Assembly (NCBI RefSeq): GCF_900116685.1
Contig: NZ_FPBL01000005.1
Location: 97,188-161,187 of the forward strand
Reading direction: 5' to 3'
Source of the DNA: Nitrosomonas eutropha
Lineage (GTDB): Bacteria; Pseudomonadota; Gammaproteobacteria; Burkholderiales; Nitrosomonadaceae
Length of the DNA stretch: 64,000 nt
Shown here in pieces: positions 31,836 through 41,928 of this stretch. Within the stretch, counting starts at the first letter, position 1. Every line of letters begins with the position of its first letter. Both the position numbers and the translations under genes were made by a program. The notes below the pieces were generated by a model that was given only the letters and a program-made list of their open reading frames with translations, was not told the origin of the DNA and made no database searches.

Positions 31836-33916
31836 TTTTTGTTACCTCCAATGATCGATATGAATTTTATTTTTCTGGTATCCGAGATCTCGGAATGAGC
31901 CAGCACCCTTAATTGAGGCAGCGATCGACGCAGGAAACGAGACAACAGCAGGCGGATTGCGTCCGGTACTACCAGCACAACCGGTAATCCGAGCTGTTCC
32001 AGCCGCTTGACCGAGCTGCTGGCTTCACGTGTCAGGGTGTCGGCCAGGCCAGGTTCGATGCCGCCGTCTGCCACTGGATCGGATTGCACCACCTGTATCA
32101 GGATATTTTCCAGTTCAGGGTGCAAACTCATGACCTGCATTTCGGCGTCAGACGGGAAACATTGCTCCACGATCATCCGGCCCAACGCTACTCTCACCAG
32201 CGCCAGCAGTTCACTGACATCCTGGGTGCGCCCTGCATGTTCGGTCAACGTGTCAATAATGGTGCGCATATCGCGGATATTCACACCTTCTTCCAGCAGG
32301 TGTTGCAATATTTTTTGTACCGTTGCCAGTGGCAGCAATTTGGGAATCAGATCATCCGTCAGCTTGGGAATTCTTTGCCCCAGATGATCAAGCAACTTCT
32401 GCAATTCTTCCCGTCCGAGCAGTTCGGAGGCATGCATACGGATCAGATGATTCAGGTGTGTTGTAACGACCGTGCTGGCATCAACTACGGTATAGCCGCT
32501 GGTTTGTGCCAGTTCACGCTGTTCTGTTTCGATCCAGACGGCGGGCAGCCCGAATGCCGGATCTTCAGTACGGTTACCCGGCAACACCATGGTGACCTCG
32601 CCGGGATTAATCGCCAGATGCATGCCGTTGTAGGATTCTCCCTGGCCGATTACCGAACCTTTCATGGTGATGCGGTAGCCATTGGGGCGTAATTCCAGGT
32701 TATCCCGAATATGTACTACTGGCGGGAGAAAGCCGATTTCCTGGGCAAATTTCTTGCGGATGCTGTTGATGCGTTTCAGCAGATCACCCTGGCGGTGTTT
32801 ATCCACCAGCGGGATGAGACGATAGCCTACTTCCAGCCCGAGCGTATCAACCTGAACCACATCTTCCCAACTGGCATCCTGTGTTTCAGTGGTAACGACT
32901 TCCGGCTCTTCCAGTTTGGCATCCGACGAAGTGGCACGGCTGGATACATAATAGGCAAGCGTACCGATCATTCCAGCCAGCAGCAGAAAAACAAAATTCG
33001 GCATACCAGGCACCAGGCCCAGCGCGCCGAGGATACCCGCTGTCAGCCATAGTGCCCGTGGCTTGTTGAATAGCTGGCTCACAAATTGTTGACCGAGGTC
33101 TTCATCGGTGCTAACCCGGCTGACCACCAGACCAGCGGCAGTAGAAATGATGAGTGCAGGAATCTGTGCTACCAGTCCGTCGCCGATGGTCAGCAGCGTG
33201 TAGTTTTTGGCGGCATCCCCCATGTTCATATCATGTTGCAGCACGCCCACGATCAGGCCACCGATAATGGTGATCAGCATGATCAGAATGCCGGCAATCG
33301 CATCGCCTCGCACGAATTTGCTGGCACCATCCATTGAACCGTAGAAATTAGCTTCCTGCGCAACCCGTTCGCGCCGCGTACGCGCTTCATCTTCCCGAAT
33401 CAGCCCGGCATTGAGATCAGCATCAATTGCCATTTGTTTTCCGGGGATGGCATCCAGGGTGAAGCGGGCGCTGACTTCTGCAATACGCCCGGCCCCCTTG
33501 GTAATGACGACGAAATTGATCACAATCAGAATGATGAACACCACCAGACCCACTGCATAGTTCCCACCCACCAGAAAATGGCCGAATGCCTCGATAACCT
33601 TGCCAGCGGCGTCCGGGCCGTTATGACCATGCATCAGCACTACCCTGGTTGAGGCGACATTGAGTGAAAGTCGCAACAGTGTCGTGATCAGCAAAACGGT
33701 GGGGAAAACTGCAAATTCGAGTGCATCACGCGAATAAAGGCTCACCAGCAGCACGATCACTGCCAGCGCGATGTTGAACGTAAACAGCACATCCAGGACG
33801 AATGGTGGCAGTGGCAGCACCATCATCGACAGGATCATGATGATCAGCATCGGCCCGGCCAGGCTACGCATTTGGCCGTCTCGTACCAGGGTTGCTAAAG
33901 CTAGAATATTATTCAT
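31832..33916 (-). CDS. flhA: Flagellar type III export gate protein FlhA
   Basis: The 694-residue inner-membrane protein forms the nonameric ring of the flagellar export gate. The N-terminal half has about eight membrane helices with the FHIPEP-family stretch KGAGRIAEVSARFTLDAIPG near residue 140; the C-terminal cytoplasmic half (from about 350) docks chaperone-substrate complexes. Length is standard. It lies 47 bp after flhB and overlaps flhF, so the three export and placement genes are co-expressed. Confidence 0.97.
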   Translation of the reverse strand: MNNILALATLVRDGQMRSLAGPMLIIMILSMMVLPLPPFVLDVLFTFNIALAVIVLLVSLYSRDALEFAVFPTVLLITTLLRLSLNVASTRVVLMHGHNGPDAAGKVIEAFGHFLVGGNYAVGLVVFIILIVINFVVITKGAGRIAEVSARFTLDAIPGKQMAIDADLNAGLIREDEARTRRERVAQEANFYGSMDGASKFVRGDAIAGILIMLITIIGGLIVGVLQHDMNMGDAAKNYTLLTIGDGLVAQIPALIISTAAGLVVSRVSTDEDLGQQFVSQLFNKPRALWLTAGILGALGLVPGMPNFVFLLLAGMIGTLAYYVSSRATSSDAKLEEPEVVTTETQDASWEDVVQVDTLGLEVGYRLIPLVDKHRQGDLLKRINSIRKKFAQEIGFLPPVVHIRDNLELRPNGYRITMKGSVIGQGESYNGMHLAINPGEVTMVLPGNRTEDPAFGLPAVWIETEQRELAQTSGYTVVDASTVVTTHLNHLIRMHASELLGREELQKLLDHLGQRIPKLTDDLIPKLLPLATVQKILQHLLEEGVNIRDMRTIIDTLTEHAGRTQDVSELLALVRVALGRMIVEQCFPSDAEMQVMSLHPELENILIQVVQSDPVADGGIEPGLADTLTREASSSVKRLEQLGLPVVLVVPDAIRLLLSRFLRRSLPQLRVLAHSEISDTRKIKFISIIGGNKK

Positions 33917-33963
33917 TCAGCATTCATTCCAATAATAGGTATTTATTCACCTGTAAATCTGTT

Positions 33964-35094
33964 TCAGGCATGATCCAGTTCCACTGGCACCGCTATCTCC
34001 GGTGATAGTTGTGGCGCGGTACCACCCGCCGTCTGATATCTTCTCAGCTGGAAAACGTAGGCCAACACATGCGCTACCGCGGTATAGAGCGTCTCGGGAA
34101 TCTCGGTATCCAGTTCCACGTGGTGATACAGTGCCCGTGCCAGCGGCGGCACTTCCAGCACCGGAATATGGTGTTCATCTGCCAATTCACGAATGCGGGC
34201 GGCGATCAGTTGCGACCCTTTTGCCACTACTTTCGGTGCACGCATTGAGTGATCCTGATACTTCAATGCGACGGCGTAGTGCGTCGGGTTGGTCACCACG
34301 ACATCTGCCCTGGGTACTTCTGCCATCATGCGTCGGCGTGCCATTTCACGCTGCATACTGCGGATGCGCGCCTTGACCTGGGGATCACCTTCATCCTCCT
34401 TGGCTTCCTTGCGCAGATCTTCTTTGGACATCCGTAACTGGCGTGCGTGATTCCAAAGCTGAAAAGGCACATCAATCACGACGAGCAGCAGCATGGCACC
34501 AACAATCAGCATAAAGGTCAGGCCAATCAGTCTGCCCATGCTGGTTAGCCCTGTGTCCAGCGGCATACCAATCAGATCAAGCACATCTTGTTTGTAACTC
34601 CAGATAATCCCGGCTGCAACGCCACCAATGACTGCAACCTTGGCTATTGCCTTGACCAGTTCAATCAGGCCGTGTGATGAAAATATCCTTTTAAAGCCAT
34701 TAACTGGATTGAGACGTTTGAAGTCGGGAAACAACGCCTTGGAGCTGAACAGCCATCCGCTTAACAGCATGGGCGATACCAGCGCCACAATCACCAGCCA
34801 TCCCAGTAAAGGCGCGATGGCCAATAGCCCATCAAGCGCCAGTTGAAACAACCTCGGCAACAATAACGCTGGATTGAACGCAATTTCCCGTTCTATTTGC
34901 AGGCCGCTTTCCAACAGGGCAGACAATTTCTGAATGATAAGCGAACCGATTATCCACAAGCTGCCGGAAGCTGCCATCAGCATTGTGAACGTGGTTAATT
35001 CCTGCGAACGCGCTACCTGCCCCTCCTCCCGGGCTTTTTCCAGACGCCTGGGGGAAGCGGGTTCAGTACGTTCAAGATCGTTATCGTCTGCCAT
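33964..35094 (-). CDS. flhB: Flagellar export switch protein FlhB
   Basis: The 376-residue protein sets the switch from rod/hook to filament export. It has an N-terminal charged start (ERTEPASPRRLEKAREEGQV), four membrane helices between about 35 and 215, and the autocleavage site NPTH in VVVTNPTHYAVALKY near residue 270. The C-terminal tail after PPLARALYHHVELD is longer than the minimum. It is the first gene of this flagellar operon; no clear sigma-54 or sigma-28 promoter was seen in the 250 bp upstream. Confidence 0.96.
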   Translation of the reverse strand: MADDNDLERTEPASPRRLEKAREEGQVARSQELTTFTMLMAASGSLWIIGSLIIQKLSALLESGLQIEREIAFNPALLLPRLFQLALDGLLAIAPLLGWLVIVALVSPMLLSGWLFSSKALFPDFKRLNPVNGFKRIFSSHGLIELVKAIAKVAVIGGVAAGIIWSYKQDVLDLIGMPLDTGLTSMGRLIGLTFMLIVGAMLLLVVIDVPFQLWNHARQLRMSKEDLRKEAKEDEGDPQVKARIRSMQREMARRRMMAEVPRADVVVTNPTHYAVALKYQDHSMRAPKVVAKGSQLIAARIRELADEHHIPVLEVPPLARALYHHVELDTEIPETLYTAVAHVLAYVFQLRRYQTAGGTAPQLSPEIAVPVELDHA

Positions 35095-35272
35095 AGCGGA
35101 TTCCTCTCGATGAACCGGGATTATCCGTGTTCACTCTGAAATCGATGTCGTAAACAAGCAACGATTTAGGCGGCTAATCAGATAATCCTGGAGAGAAAGC
35201 CGGGTGAGAGAATGTTGAGAGCCTGTTTATCGTTGGAGCTGTTTGGGAACAGGGAAAACAAATCGGGGGAAA

Positions 35273-35302
35273 GGCAGCAGGTGAATTAAATCATCTGCTG
35301 CC
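35273..35302 (-). terminator. Hairpin between prfC and flhB, possible terminator
   Basis: GGCAGCAG and CTGCTGCC form an 8-bp perfect stem with a 14-base loop, 44 bp after the prfC stop. On the minus strand it is followed by TTTCCCCC; on the plus strand by a run of six T after a short gap. Loop and tails are not ideal for an intrinsic terminator. Confidence 0.4.
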
Positions 35303-35345
35303 CAAGTGGTTTTTTAATGTGGATTGGGTTGATTCTGTTGGTAAA

Positions 35346-36953
35346 TTAGCTCGCTGTCTGAAACATCAGGCCAGCGTGTTCGCGCATCTTGTGGAAGCGG
35401 ATACCAGGCCAGTTTTCTTCAGCCACGCTGATTTCAGCAGAAAACGAGGCAAGGAAAGTAGGGGCATCTACCGCATCGTAAGCAATACGGTGCGCGTTGG
35501 TATCGATGAAGCGCTGTAATTCCCGTGAGGTTTCAGCGGTCACCCATCTTGCCAGCTGGTATTTGGCAGGGGCAATACGTGTCTCGACGCCATATTCATG
35601 CTTGAGACGGTGAGTGACGACTTCAAACTGCAGCTGACCCACCGCGCCCAACAACAGGATGCTGCCCAGATGCGGACGGAACACCTGGATGGCGCCTTCT
35701 TCACCCAGTTGAGTCAATCCCAGCTTGAGCTGCTTGCTGCGTAATGGATCGGCAATTTCGACTGTCTGGAAAATTTCGGGGGCAAAAAATGGCAAGCCGG
35801 TGAATTGCAGATTGTCTCCCTCGGTCAGGGTATCGGCTAGTTGTAGCGTCCCATGATTGGGGATGCCGATAATATCGCCTGCGTAAGCTGTTTCCAGCAA
35901 TTCACGCCGTTGTGAAAGAAAGGAAACTACCGTGCTGGTGCGCACATCCTTACCGCTGCGTACTACTTTGAGACTCATTCCGCGCCTGAATTCACCTGAG
36001 CAGATACGCACAAAGGCAATGCGGTCTCGATGAGCAGGATTCATGTTTGCCTGAATCTTGAAAACCACCCCGGAAAATTTCTTTTCAGTCGGCAGGATTT
36101 CTCGCTGAATGGCCTTGCGTGTACCGGGTGGTGGCGCCAGATCAACCAGTGTATCCAGCACTTCCTGTACGCCGAAATTGTTGATTGCCGAGCCAAAAAA
36201 TACGGGTGTTTGCTGTCCGGCAAGAAACGCTGCCTGATCAAATTCCGGTGCTGCACCATTGATCAGATCAATTTCCTGCCGAGCCTGTTCCAGGTTTGTT
36301 CCGAAGCGTTTTGTAACTGCCGGATCGCTCAGATCGGTAATGAGGGTTGTATCTTCCTGCTCGGTATGATCCATGCCGGGCCGAAAGACGCGCATTAGTT
36401 TGTGCCGTAGATCGTACACGCCGTGAAAGAGTTTACCCGAGCCGACTGGCCAGGTGAACGGAACTACGTCCATTCCCAGCGTGCGTTCGATTTCATCAAT
36501 CAGATCGAGTGGTTCGCGCACTTCCCGATCCAGTTTGTTGACGAAGGTAATGATCGGGGTGTTGCGGGCGCGGCAGACCTGCAGCAAACGCAAGGTTTGT
36601 GATTCCACGCCGTTGGCGGCGTCGATGACCATTAGTGCCGCATCGACAGCAGTCAGCACGCGGTAGGTGTCTTCGGAAAAATCCTGGTGGCCTGGCGTAT
36701 CCAGCAAGTTGATGACACAACCCCGATACTCCATCTGCATGACAGAGCTGGCAACAGAGATACCGCGCTGTTTTTCGATTTCCATCCAGTCAGAAGTGGC
36801 ATGGCGGCTGGCTTTGCGCGCCTTGACACTACCAGCAATGTGAATGGCGCCGGCAAACAGCAGTAATTTTTCCGTCAGCGTGGTTTTACCGGCGTCCGGA
36901 TGGGAAATAATGGCAAACGTCCGACGACGTTTAACCTCATGATCGATCGTCAT
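35346..36953 (-). CDS. prfC: Peptide chain release factor 3
   Basis: The 535-residue translational GTPase removes RF1/RF2 from ribosomes after termination. GTPase motifs are ISHPDAGKTTLTEK near residue 15, LLDTPGHQDFSED and FVNKLDRE. The start is the ATG at 36953 ([15 protein letters not shown]), which overlaps the stop of the upstream ABC ATPase gene (ATGA); the longer open frame to 37091 lies within that gene. Co-transcription with a peptide-type transporter is unusual and may simply reflect a compact genome. Confidence 0.96.
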   Translation of the reverse strand: MTIDHEVKRRRTFAIISHPDAGKTTLTEKLLLFAGAIHIAGSVKARKASRHATSDWMEIEKQRGISVASSVMQMEYRGCVINLLDTPGHQDFSEDTYRVLTAVDAALMVIDAANGVESQTLRLLQVCRARNTPIITFVNKLDREVREPLDLIDEIERTLGMDVVPFTWPVGSGKLFHGVYDLRHKLMRVFRPGMDHTEQEDTTLITDLSDPAVTKRFGTNLEQARQEIDLINGAAPEFDQAAFLAGQQTPVFFGSAINNFGVQEVLDTLVDLAPPPGTRKAIQREILPTEKKFSGVVFKIQANMNPAHRDRIAFVRICSGEFRRGMSLKVVRSGKDVRTSTVVSFLSQRRELLETAYAGDIIGIPNHGTLQLADTLTEGDNLQFTGLPFFAPEIFQTVEIADPLRSKQLKLGLTQLGEEGAIQVFRPHLGSILLLGAVGQLQFEVVTHRLKHEYGVETRIAPAKYQLARWVTAETSRELQRFIDTNAHRIAYDAVDAPTFLASFSAEISVAEENWPGIRFHKMREHAGLMFQTAS

Positions 36954-39007
36954 TGAAAATCCTGTGGTTCCTGAGAAACTGAGTGATAAAGATGGCAATA
37001 AGTGGTGTGGGTAGCGCTGAACCGGCTGACTGCGGGATAAACTTCCCGGCAGATCGGCATGACATGCGGACAACGCGGATGAAAATAACAACCTTGCGGT
37101 ACATCGGCTGGTGAAGGTGGTTCACCTTGCAAGCGTATGACTTCACGTTGGGTACCAGGTTCATATATTGGCACCGCAGACAACAGCGCCTGGGTGTAGG
37201 GATGTTTGGGGGCATCCAGCACTTCTTCAGTGCGCCCGTTTTCTACAATTCTGCCCAGATACATGACGGCTACTTCATCCGCAAGATAATCCACGACAGC
37301 TATATTATGGGTGATCAGCAGATAAGCAAGTTTTCGTTCCTGTTGTAGTGTTTTCAACAGATTGAGGATTTGTGCCTGTACCGAAACATCCAGTGCACTG
37401 GTTGGTTCATCACAGATCAGCAGCTGTGGATTAACTGCCAGCGCACGTGCAATGGCAATCCGCTGACGTTGGCCACCGGAAAATTCGTGCGGATAGCGCC
37501 ATTTGGCTTCCGCAGGTAAACCCACCTGCATCAGCAGGGTATCAATGTTGTGTTCATTCTTTTTGCGTGTGGCTAATTTATCCGAGTACCGGCCAAGTGC
37601 CTGCATGCCTTCTTCGATAATCTCAATAATGCGCATGCGCGGATTAAGTGATGAATAAGGATCCTGGAAGATGATCTGGAATTCGGAGCGCTTTTTTAGC
37701 AATTGCTTGCGATTCAGTTCCGATAGCTCTTCATCCTGTACGCGGATGCTGCCTGATGTAACCGGGATGAGTTGCATAATACCTTTACCCACCGTGGTTT
37801 TGCCGCAACCGGATTCTCCCACCAGTGCCAGTGTTTTGCCGTGATTAATTTGCAGTGACACACCATCAACCGCTTTGATATAGCCTGCTGCTCGCTTGAA
37901 TAACCCCTTGTGCACCGGGAAATGCACTTTCAGATCATTCACGTTCAACAGAAGGTTGTCTGAACTCAAACCAGGGGCATCAACACTGACTGGAAGATTG
38001 TCAGTTGTTACATGAGCGATGTTGGGCAATGATTCCACGGAATGTTCCGGATAAAGATGACATCGGACACGGTGTTGAGGTGAAATCTCCACCCAGGGTG
38101 GAATAATCTTGTGACATTTTTCCCAGGCATAATCGCAACGATCAGCAAAGCGGCAGCCGGTAAAAATATGCGAAAGGGCTGGCACGCTTCCCCGAATGAC
38201 GACCAGTTTCTGATTGCGTTTTTTTCTCGTTGGCAACGCAGCGAATAATTTATGGGAATAAGGATGGGCCGGTGATTGAAAAAAACTTTCCCGGTCTGCG
38301 GTTTCAATGATTTCTCCGGCGTACATCACGGCAATGCGCTGCGCCATTTCTGCGACCACGCCCAGATCATGGGTGATCAGAAGAATGGCCATGTTCTCCT
38401 GTCGCTGCAAATTGCGCATGAGATCCAGTACCTGTGCCTGAATCGTGACATCCAGTGCAGTTGTGGGTTCATCCGCAATCAGCAGCTCTGGTTTGCTTGC
38501 CAGTGCCATAGCAATCATGACGCGCTGTTTCATGCCGCCCGAGAACTGGAACGGATATTCCTTGATACGACGCGCTGGATCGGGAATACCAACCTGACGC
38601 AGGAGCTCCAGAATGCGAGTTTGTGCCGCTGTGCCATGCAGATTGGAATGTTGCAGTAACACTTCTTCAATTTGTGCGCCGGTGGTCATGACCGGGTTCA
38701 GGCTCAACATCGGTTCCTGGAAAATCATGCCGATACGATTGCCGCGCACCTCGCGCATGGCGGATTCCGGCAAAGCCAGCAGTTCATCACTATTCAAGCG
38801 GATACTGCCATGCGTGATTTCTCCAGCTTCCGGCAACAGGCGCATGATAGCTAGAGCAGTCATGGATTTTCCACAACCGGATTCTCCCAATAATGCAAAT
38901 GTTTCGCCCGGCTGAATGGCAAGTGATAATCCATCCACGGCACGTACCGGCTGCTGACCGGTATGTAACCGCACTTTAAGCGCGTTAATTTCAAGTAATG
39001 CACTCAT
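36950..39007 (-). CDS. Double ABC ATPase of a peptide/microcin-type importer (YejF-like)
   Basis: The 685-residue protein has two complete OppD/OppF-like nucleotide-binding domains in tandem. The first has [14 protein letters not shown] near residue 38 and [15 protein letters not shown]; the second has [14 protein letters not shown] near 400 and [15 protein letters not shown]. Each ends with the oligopeptide/dipeptide C-terminal region containing a Cys cluster ([14 protein letters not shown] and [14 protein letters not shown]). It powers uptake of peptides or peptide-like compounds. It overlaps the permease gene upstream (ATGA) and prfC downstream. Confidence 0.9.
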   Translation of the reverse strand: MSALLEINALKVRLHTGQQPVRAVDGLSLAIQPGETFALLGESGCGKSMTALAIMRLLPEAGEITHGSIRLNSDELLALPESAMREVRGNRIGMIFQEPMLSLNPVMTTGAQIEEVLLQHSNLHGTAAQTRILELLRQVGIPDPARRIKEYPFQFSGGMKQRVMIAMALASKPELLIADEPTTALDVTIQAQVLDLMRNLQRQENMAILLITHDLGVVAEMAQRIAVMYAGEIIETADRESFFQSPAHPYSHKLFAALPTRKKRNQKLVVIRGSVPALSHIFTGCRFADRCDYAWEKCHKIIPPWVEISPQHRVRCHLYPEHSVESLPNIAHVTTDNLPVSVDAPGLSSDNLLLNVNDLKVHFPVHKGLFKRAAGYIKAVDGVSLQINHGKTLALVGESGCGKTTVGKGIMQLIPVTSGSIRVQDEELSELNRKQLLKKRSEFQIIFQDPYSSLNPRMRIIEIIEEGMQALGRYSDKLATRKKNEHNIDTLLMQVGLPAEAKWRYPHEFSGGQRQRIAIARALAVNPQLLICDEPTSALDVSVQAQILNLLKTLQQERKLAYLLITHNIAVVDYLADEVAVMYLGRIVENGRTEEVLDAPKHPYTQALLSAVPIYEPGTQREVIRLQGEPPSPADVPQGCYFHPRCPHVMPICREVYPAVSRFSATHTTYCHLYHSVSQEPQDFQ

Positions 39008-40497
39008 GTGCGAGATGCATTTTTGTCTGAGGATGTCGTTTCTTCTGTTTCATCCTGATTCTTGAGATATCTGGCTGAATCATCGCGGAGGGTTCGGCGG
39101 TGCGGATTGAATGCATTTTGTACCGCATCTGAAAAAAGATTGGCGCTCAATACCAGTGCGAGCATGAAGGTGAATGCTGCAAATAATGTCCACCAGACCA
39201 TCGGTTCACGCGCCATCTCCAGCCTGGAGGCATTGATCATTGTTCCAAAGCTGATGGTGGAGGGATCTACACCCACACCGACATAGGAAAGAACGGCCTC
39301 GGCCAGTACCAGACTGCTGAAATCCATTACGGTGGTAATCAATACAATATGGACGACATTCGGCAAAATATGGCGAGTGATAATGCGCCAATGAGAGACA
39401 CCAAACGCATGTGCTGCCTGGATATATTCCATTTCACGCAATTTAAGTGTCTCACCGCGCAATACTCTGCACAGCCCCGTCCAGCTGGTGATACCCAGGA
39501 TAATACAAAGAAACAGCAGGCGCAGATCAGCGCGTGCGGCGGTTGTATCGAGCAAATCAGCATGCGTTTCAATATAAACCTGCATCATCAACACGGCGGC
39601 TGCAATCAGCAATACGCTGGGGATGGAGCTAAGCGTGGTGTAAACGTACTGGATAACATCATCGACCCAACCGCGAAAATAACCTGCTGCAATTCCCAGC
39701 AGCAGGGCGAACGGCAGCATGATCAGGGTTGTCAGCGTTCCGATGATAAGCCCGGTGCGGATACTTTTAAGTGACAGGTACAAAACATCTTGACCTACCT
39801 TGTCTGTTCCCAGGACATGGTAGTGTGTAATCAGTGCTGCGACAGCGCCACCCATGGCCAGAATAACAGCCAGCGTGATCAATATGGCGCGCCAGGGAAC
39901 TTCAGTTGCACCGTGCCATATCGCTGTTTGTATACGAAAAAATGAAGTGCGATAACGCTTTGCCTGCATACTGCCCAAGCCGAGAATTAACCCGGCCCAG
40001 ATCAGCAATCCTGCCCCCGCTCCCGAAACAGATCGCCACCAGATATCGCCGGTCAGTTCCGTTTTGGGATCATTCAAATGTGCACCGCCAAAGGTTAATC
40101 GGGCAAAATCCCATACTTGCTCCCCTTCAGTGGTGATGATCATCTGTTTTGTGTAAAGGTAGGCAGACAGGGGGGCGGAGTAGGTTTTTTCCATCTGTGA
40201 CCGTAGCGGAGCGGACAATAGATCGAACAAACTGAGTACTTCAGCACTATAAATATTTTCCCCGGTGGCGCGGGTTTGTTCCAGAACCGGGCGAAAATGA
40301 ATCGTGTCGAGCAATCCGATCAGGATGAAGCATAGCAGGATAGTCAGCGCAGACATTCCGCTGGCGCTGTGTATAACCTTACGCCAGGAAGCCAGCATGT
40401 GCTCATGCCGCCTGGCATAAATACCAAGAATAATACCTGTTGCCAGCAGCAGATAAATCAGAGCGTCTGTCCAGAGTATAACGGGATGGAAAGGCAT
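39004..40497 (-). CDS. Peptide-type ABC permease (YejE/OppC-like)
   Basis: From the ATG at 40497 (MPFHPVILWTDAL) the permease has 497 residues. An extra N-terminal part with two membrane helices flanks a soluble loop (to about residue 190). The usual OppC-like core follows, with the EAA-type loop (MEYIQAAHAFGVSHWRIITRHILPN). It should pair with a second permease and a binding protein, neither of which is near; they must be elsewhere or be replaced by the long N-terminal part. It is the first gene of the transporter-prfC operon, and flgM lies 280 bp away on the other strand. Confidence 0.85.
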   Translation of the reverse strand: MPFHPVILWTDALIYLLLATGIILGIYARRHEHMLASWRKVIHSASGMSALTILLCFILIGLLDTIHFRPVLEQTRATGENIYSAEVLSLFDLLSAPLRSQMEKTYSAPLSAYLYTKQMIITTEGEQVWDFARLTFGGAHLNDPKTELTGDIWWRSVSGAGAGLLIWAGLILGLGSMQAKRYRTSFFRIQTAIWHGATEVPWRAILITLAVILAMGGAVAALITHYHVLGTDKVGQDVLYLSLKSIRTGLIIGTLTTLIMLPFALLLGIAAGYFRGWVDDVIQYVYTTLSSIPSVLLIAAAVLMMQVYIETHADLLDTTAARADLRLLFLCIILGITSWTGLCRVLRGETLKLREMEYIQAAHAFGVSHWRIITRHILPNVVHIVLITTVMDFSSLVLAEAVLSYVGVGVDPSTISFGTMINASRLEMAREPMVWWTLFAAFTFMLALVLSANLFSDAVQNAFNPHRRTLRDDSARYLKNQDETEETTSSDKNASRT

Positions 40498-40705
40498 TAT
40501 GACAAGGATCAAAGTTCAAGCTGTAATAATGCGGTATTGTAGCGTAGTGACAACAGACAATCGCATCGAAGAAAAAAATGGAATATCGCAACGATAAATA
40601 TCGTCCGGTTGACCAGAATATTTATTCTTCGGGCCGTTTTCATTTGTAATGACACAACGCAACTATGCCGTTACCAAAAATGACAAAAAAATATTCCGGT
40701 TTTAC

Positions 40706-40732
40706 TAAAGTTCCGGGATGGATAGCCGTTAG
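40706..40732 (+). promoter_or_regulatory. Sigma-28 (FliA) type promoter for flgM-flgN
   Basis: TAAAGTTC, 11 bases, then GCCGTTAG. Against the consensus TAAAGTTT-N11-GCCGATAA this has 7/8 and 6/8 matches with exactly the right spacing. It ends 45 bp before the flgM GTG start, a normal distance. FlgM is a known sigma-28 target in enteric bacteria, so the site agrees with the gene. Confidence 0.75.
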
Positions 40733-40777
40733 ACGAGCGTAACATATGCGAATATTTATTTTAGAAGGAATTCCGTC

Positions 40778-41080
40778 GTGAAAATAAATCAGATATCTCC
40801 GGGACGTACAGAGCTTGCTGCCGGGGTAGCTCAAAAAAAAGTGGACAGAACGGATAATGCCAAAGTGAGTGCTGCAGGTAAAAATGACAGCGTACATATC
40901 AGCACACTTTCAACGGGGACTCAGGTATCGGATGCTGGTAACGAAGCTGTTAATGCTGCGAAAGTTGCTGAAATCAAGCAAGCCATCAGCGAAGGTCGTT
41001 TCAAGGTGAATCCCGATGTGGTTGCGGATCGCTTGCTGGAAACTGTGAAAGAACTGATTCAAAGCAAACGTTCAACCTGA
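40778..41080 (+). CDS. flgM: Anti-sigma-28 factor FlgM
   Basis: The 100-residue protein binds FliA and is exported through the finished hook, which releases the sigma factor. It shows the family layout: a flexible N-terminus starting MKINQISPG and a C-terminal sigma-binding helix region (AAKVAEIKQAISEGRFKVNP, then VVADRLLETVKELI). The start is a GTG preceded by AGAAGGA. It is followed one base later by flgN. The sigma-28-type promoter upstream would put it under control of its own target. Confidence 0.93.
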   Translation: MKINQISPGRTELAAGVAQKKVDRTDNAKVSAAGKNDSVHISTLSTGTQVSDAGNEAVNAAKVAEIKQAISEGRFKVNPDVVADRLLETVKELIQSKRST

Positions 41081-41081
41081 A

Positions 41082-41546
41082 ATGGACGGCAATCCTCAGG
41101 CAATTCTGCAGAAAGGTGATACGCCAGCATCTACTTTGCGACTTCAGTTGGAAAGCACTCACTTATTTCTTGCACTTCTTGAACATGAACGAAATCTGCT
41201 AGCTTCAGGAAGCATTGATGATCTAGCCTCGCTGGTCGCCGACAAAGACCGGGTTGTGAATCAGCTCTCACGATTGGATGCACAGCTTAACCAGCTTCTG
41301 GCTGCGGCTGGTTTCTCTGGTGGTACGTTAGAAATAAACGCCTGGCTGACTGCCAATCATTCAGAATCAGCTGTTACCCGCGACTGGGAAGAGCTGCTTA
41401 ACCTCACCCGTCTTGCTCGTCAGCATAATCAAACGAATGCAAATATTATTTCCACCTGGTTACAATACACACGACAGACACTCTATGCACTGCATAGTGC
41501 GGCAGGGCATATCACACTTTATGACCCCAAAGGCCAGATGGCTTGA
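41082..41546 (+). CDS. flgN: Flagellar hook-filament junction chaperone FlgN
   Basis: The 154-residue protein is mostly helical with the FlgN pattern LRLQLESTHLFLALLEHERN near the N-terminus and a heptad-like helix (LASLVADKDRVVNQLSRLDA). FlgN escorts the hook-associated proteins FlgK and FlgL to the export gate. Its ATG lies one base after the flgM stop codon, so they are co-translated. Sequence identity in this family is low, so the assignment rests on pattern and position next to flgM. Confidence 0.88.
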   Translation: MDGNPQAILQKGDTPASTLRLQLESTHLFLALLEHERNLLASGSIDDLASLVADKDRVVNQLSRLDAQLNQLLAAAGFSGGTLEINAWLTANHSESAVTRDWEELLNLTRLARQHNQTNANIISTWLQYTRQTLYALHSAAGHITLYDPKGQMA

Positions 41547-41688
41547 CATCTCCTAAAGGCACCTCCAAAACTGATTTTTAGATGAATCGTGGCCGTGTAA
41601 TATTCACTGTCGCGTCTATCCGTTTGGTATACCAGGCTGCTTCATTCCGCACACGGAATTTTTAGAGGCGCTCATAACGTGCTTACCG

Positions 41689-41716
41689 CAAAGATGTTTC
41701 ACGTGAAACATCTTTG
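41689..41716. promoter_or_regulatory. parS centromere site
   Basis: The 16-bp core TGTTTCACGTGAAACA (41695-41710) equals the bacterial parS consensus. It sits in a longer perfect 28-bp palindrome. The gap 41547-41928 between flgN and mnmG holds this site and little else that I recognise; I saw no cluster of DnaA boxes. ParB (encoded at 45456) would load here, about 3.8 kb from its own gene. Confidence 0.93.
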
Positions 41717-41883
41717 AATTGCCACCTTGCCTTTACTTCACATCCGTCAACTCAGCATTGTCTTGCAGTCACTGCTGGGTAGGTGATCATGCTGAAAATC
41801 CTGATTAACGGCATATTGGTGTCAGTCTGATCAATTTCATATAAAATACCGCTAATTCCACAAGCAATCTTCACCATACGGCT

Positions 41884-41901
41884 GTCTAAATCTGTTTAGA
41901 C
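41884..41901. repeat. Short dyad upstream of mnmG
   Basis: GTCTAAA-TCTG-TTTAGAC is a 7-bp perfect stem with a 4-base loop, ending 27 bp before the mnmG ATG. It could be a regulatory hairpin or operator; there is no T-run, so it is unlikely to be a terminator. Confidence 0.35.
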
Positions 41902-41928
41902 GTGCTGCGCAACTGGCAATCCATATTT

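Noticed and set aside
41547..41928. Chromosome replication origin next to mnmG
   Set aside because: parS is present, but no cluster of DnaA boxes or AT-rich unwinding repeats was seen, so oriC is not called.
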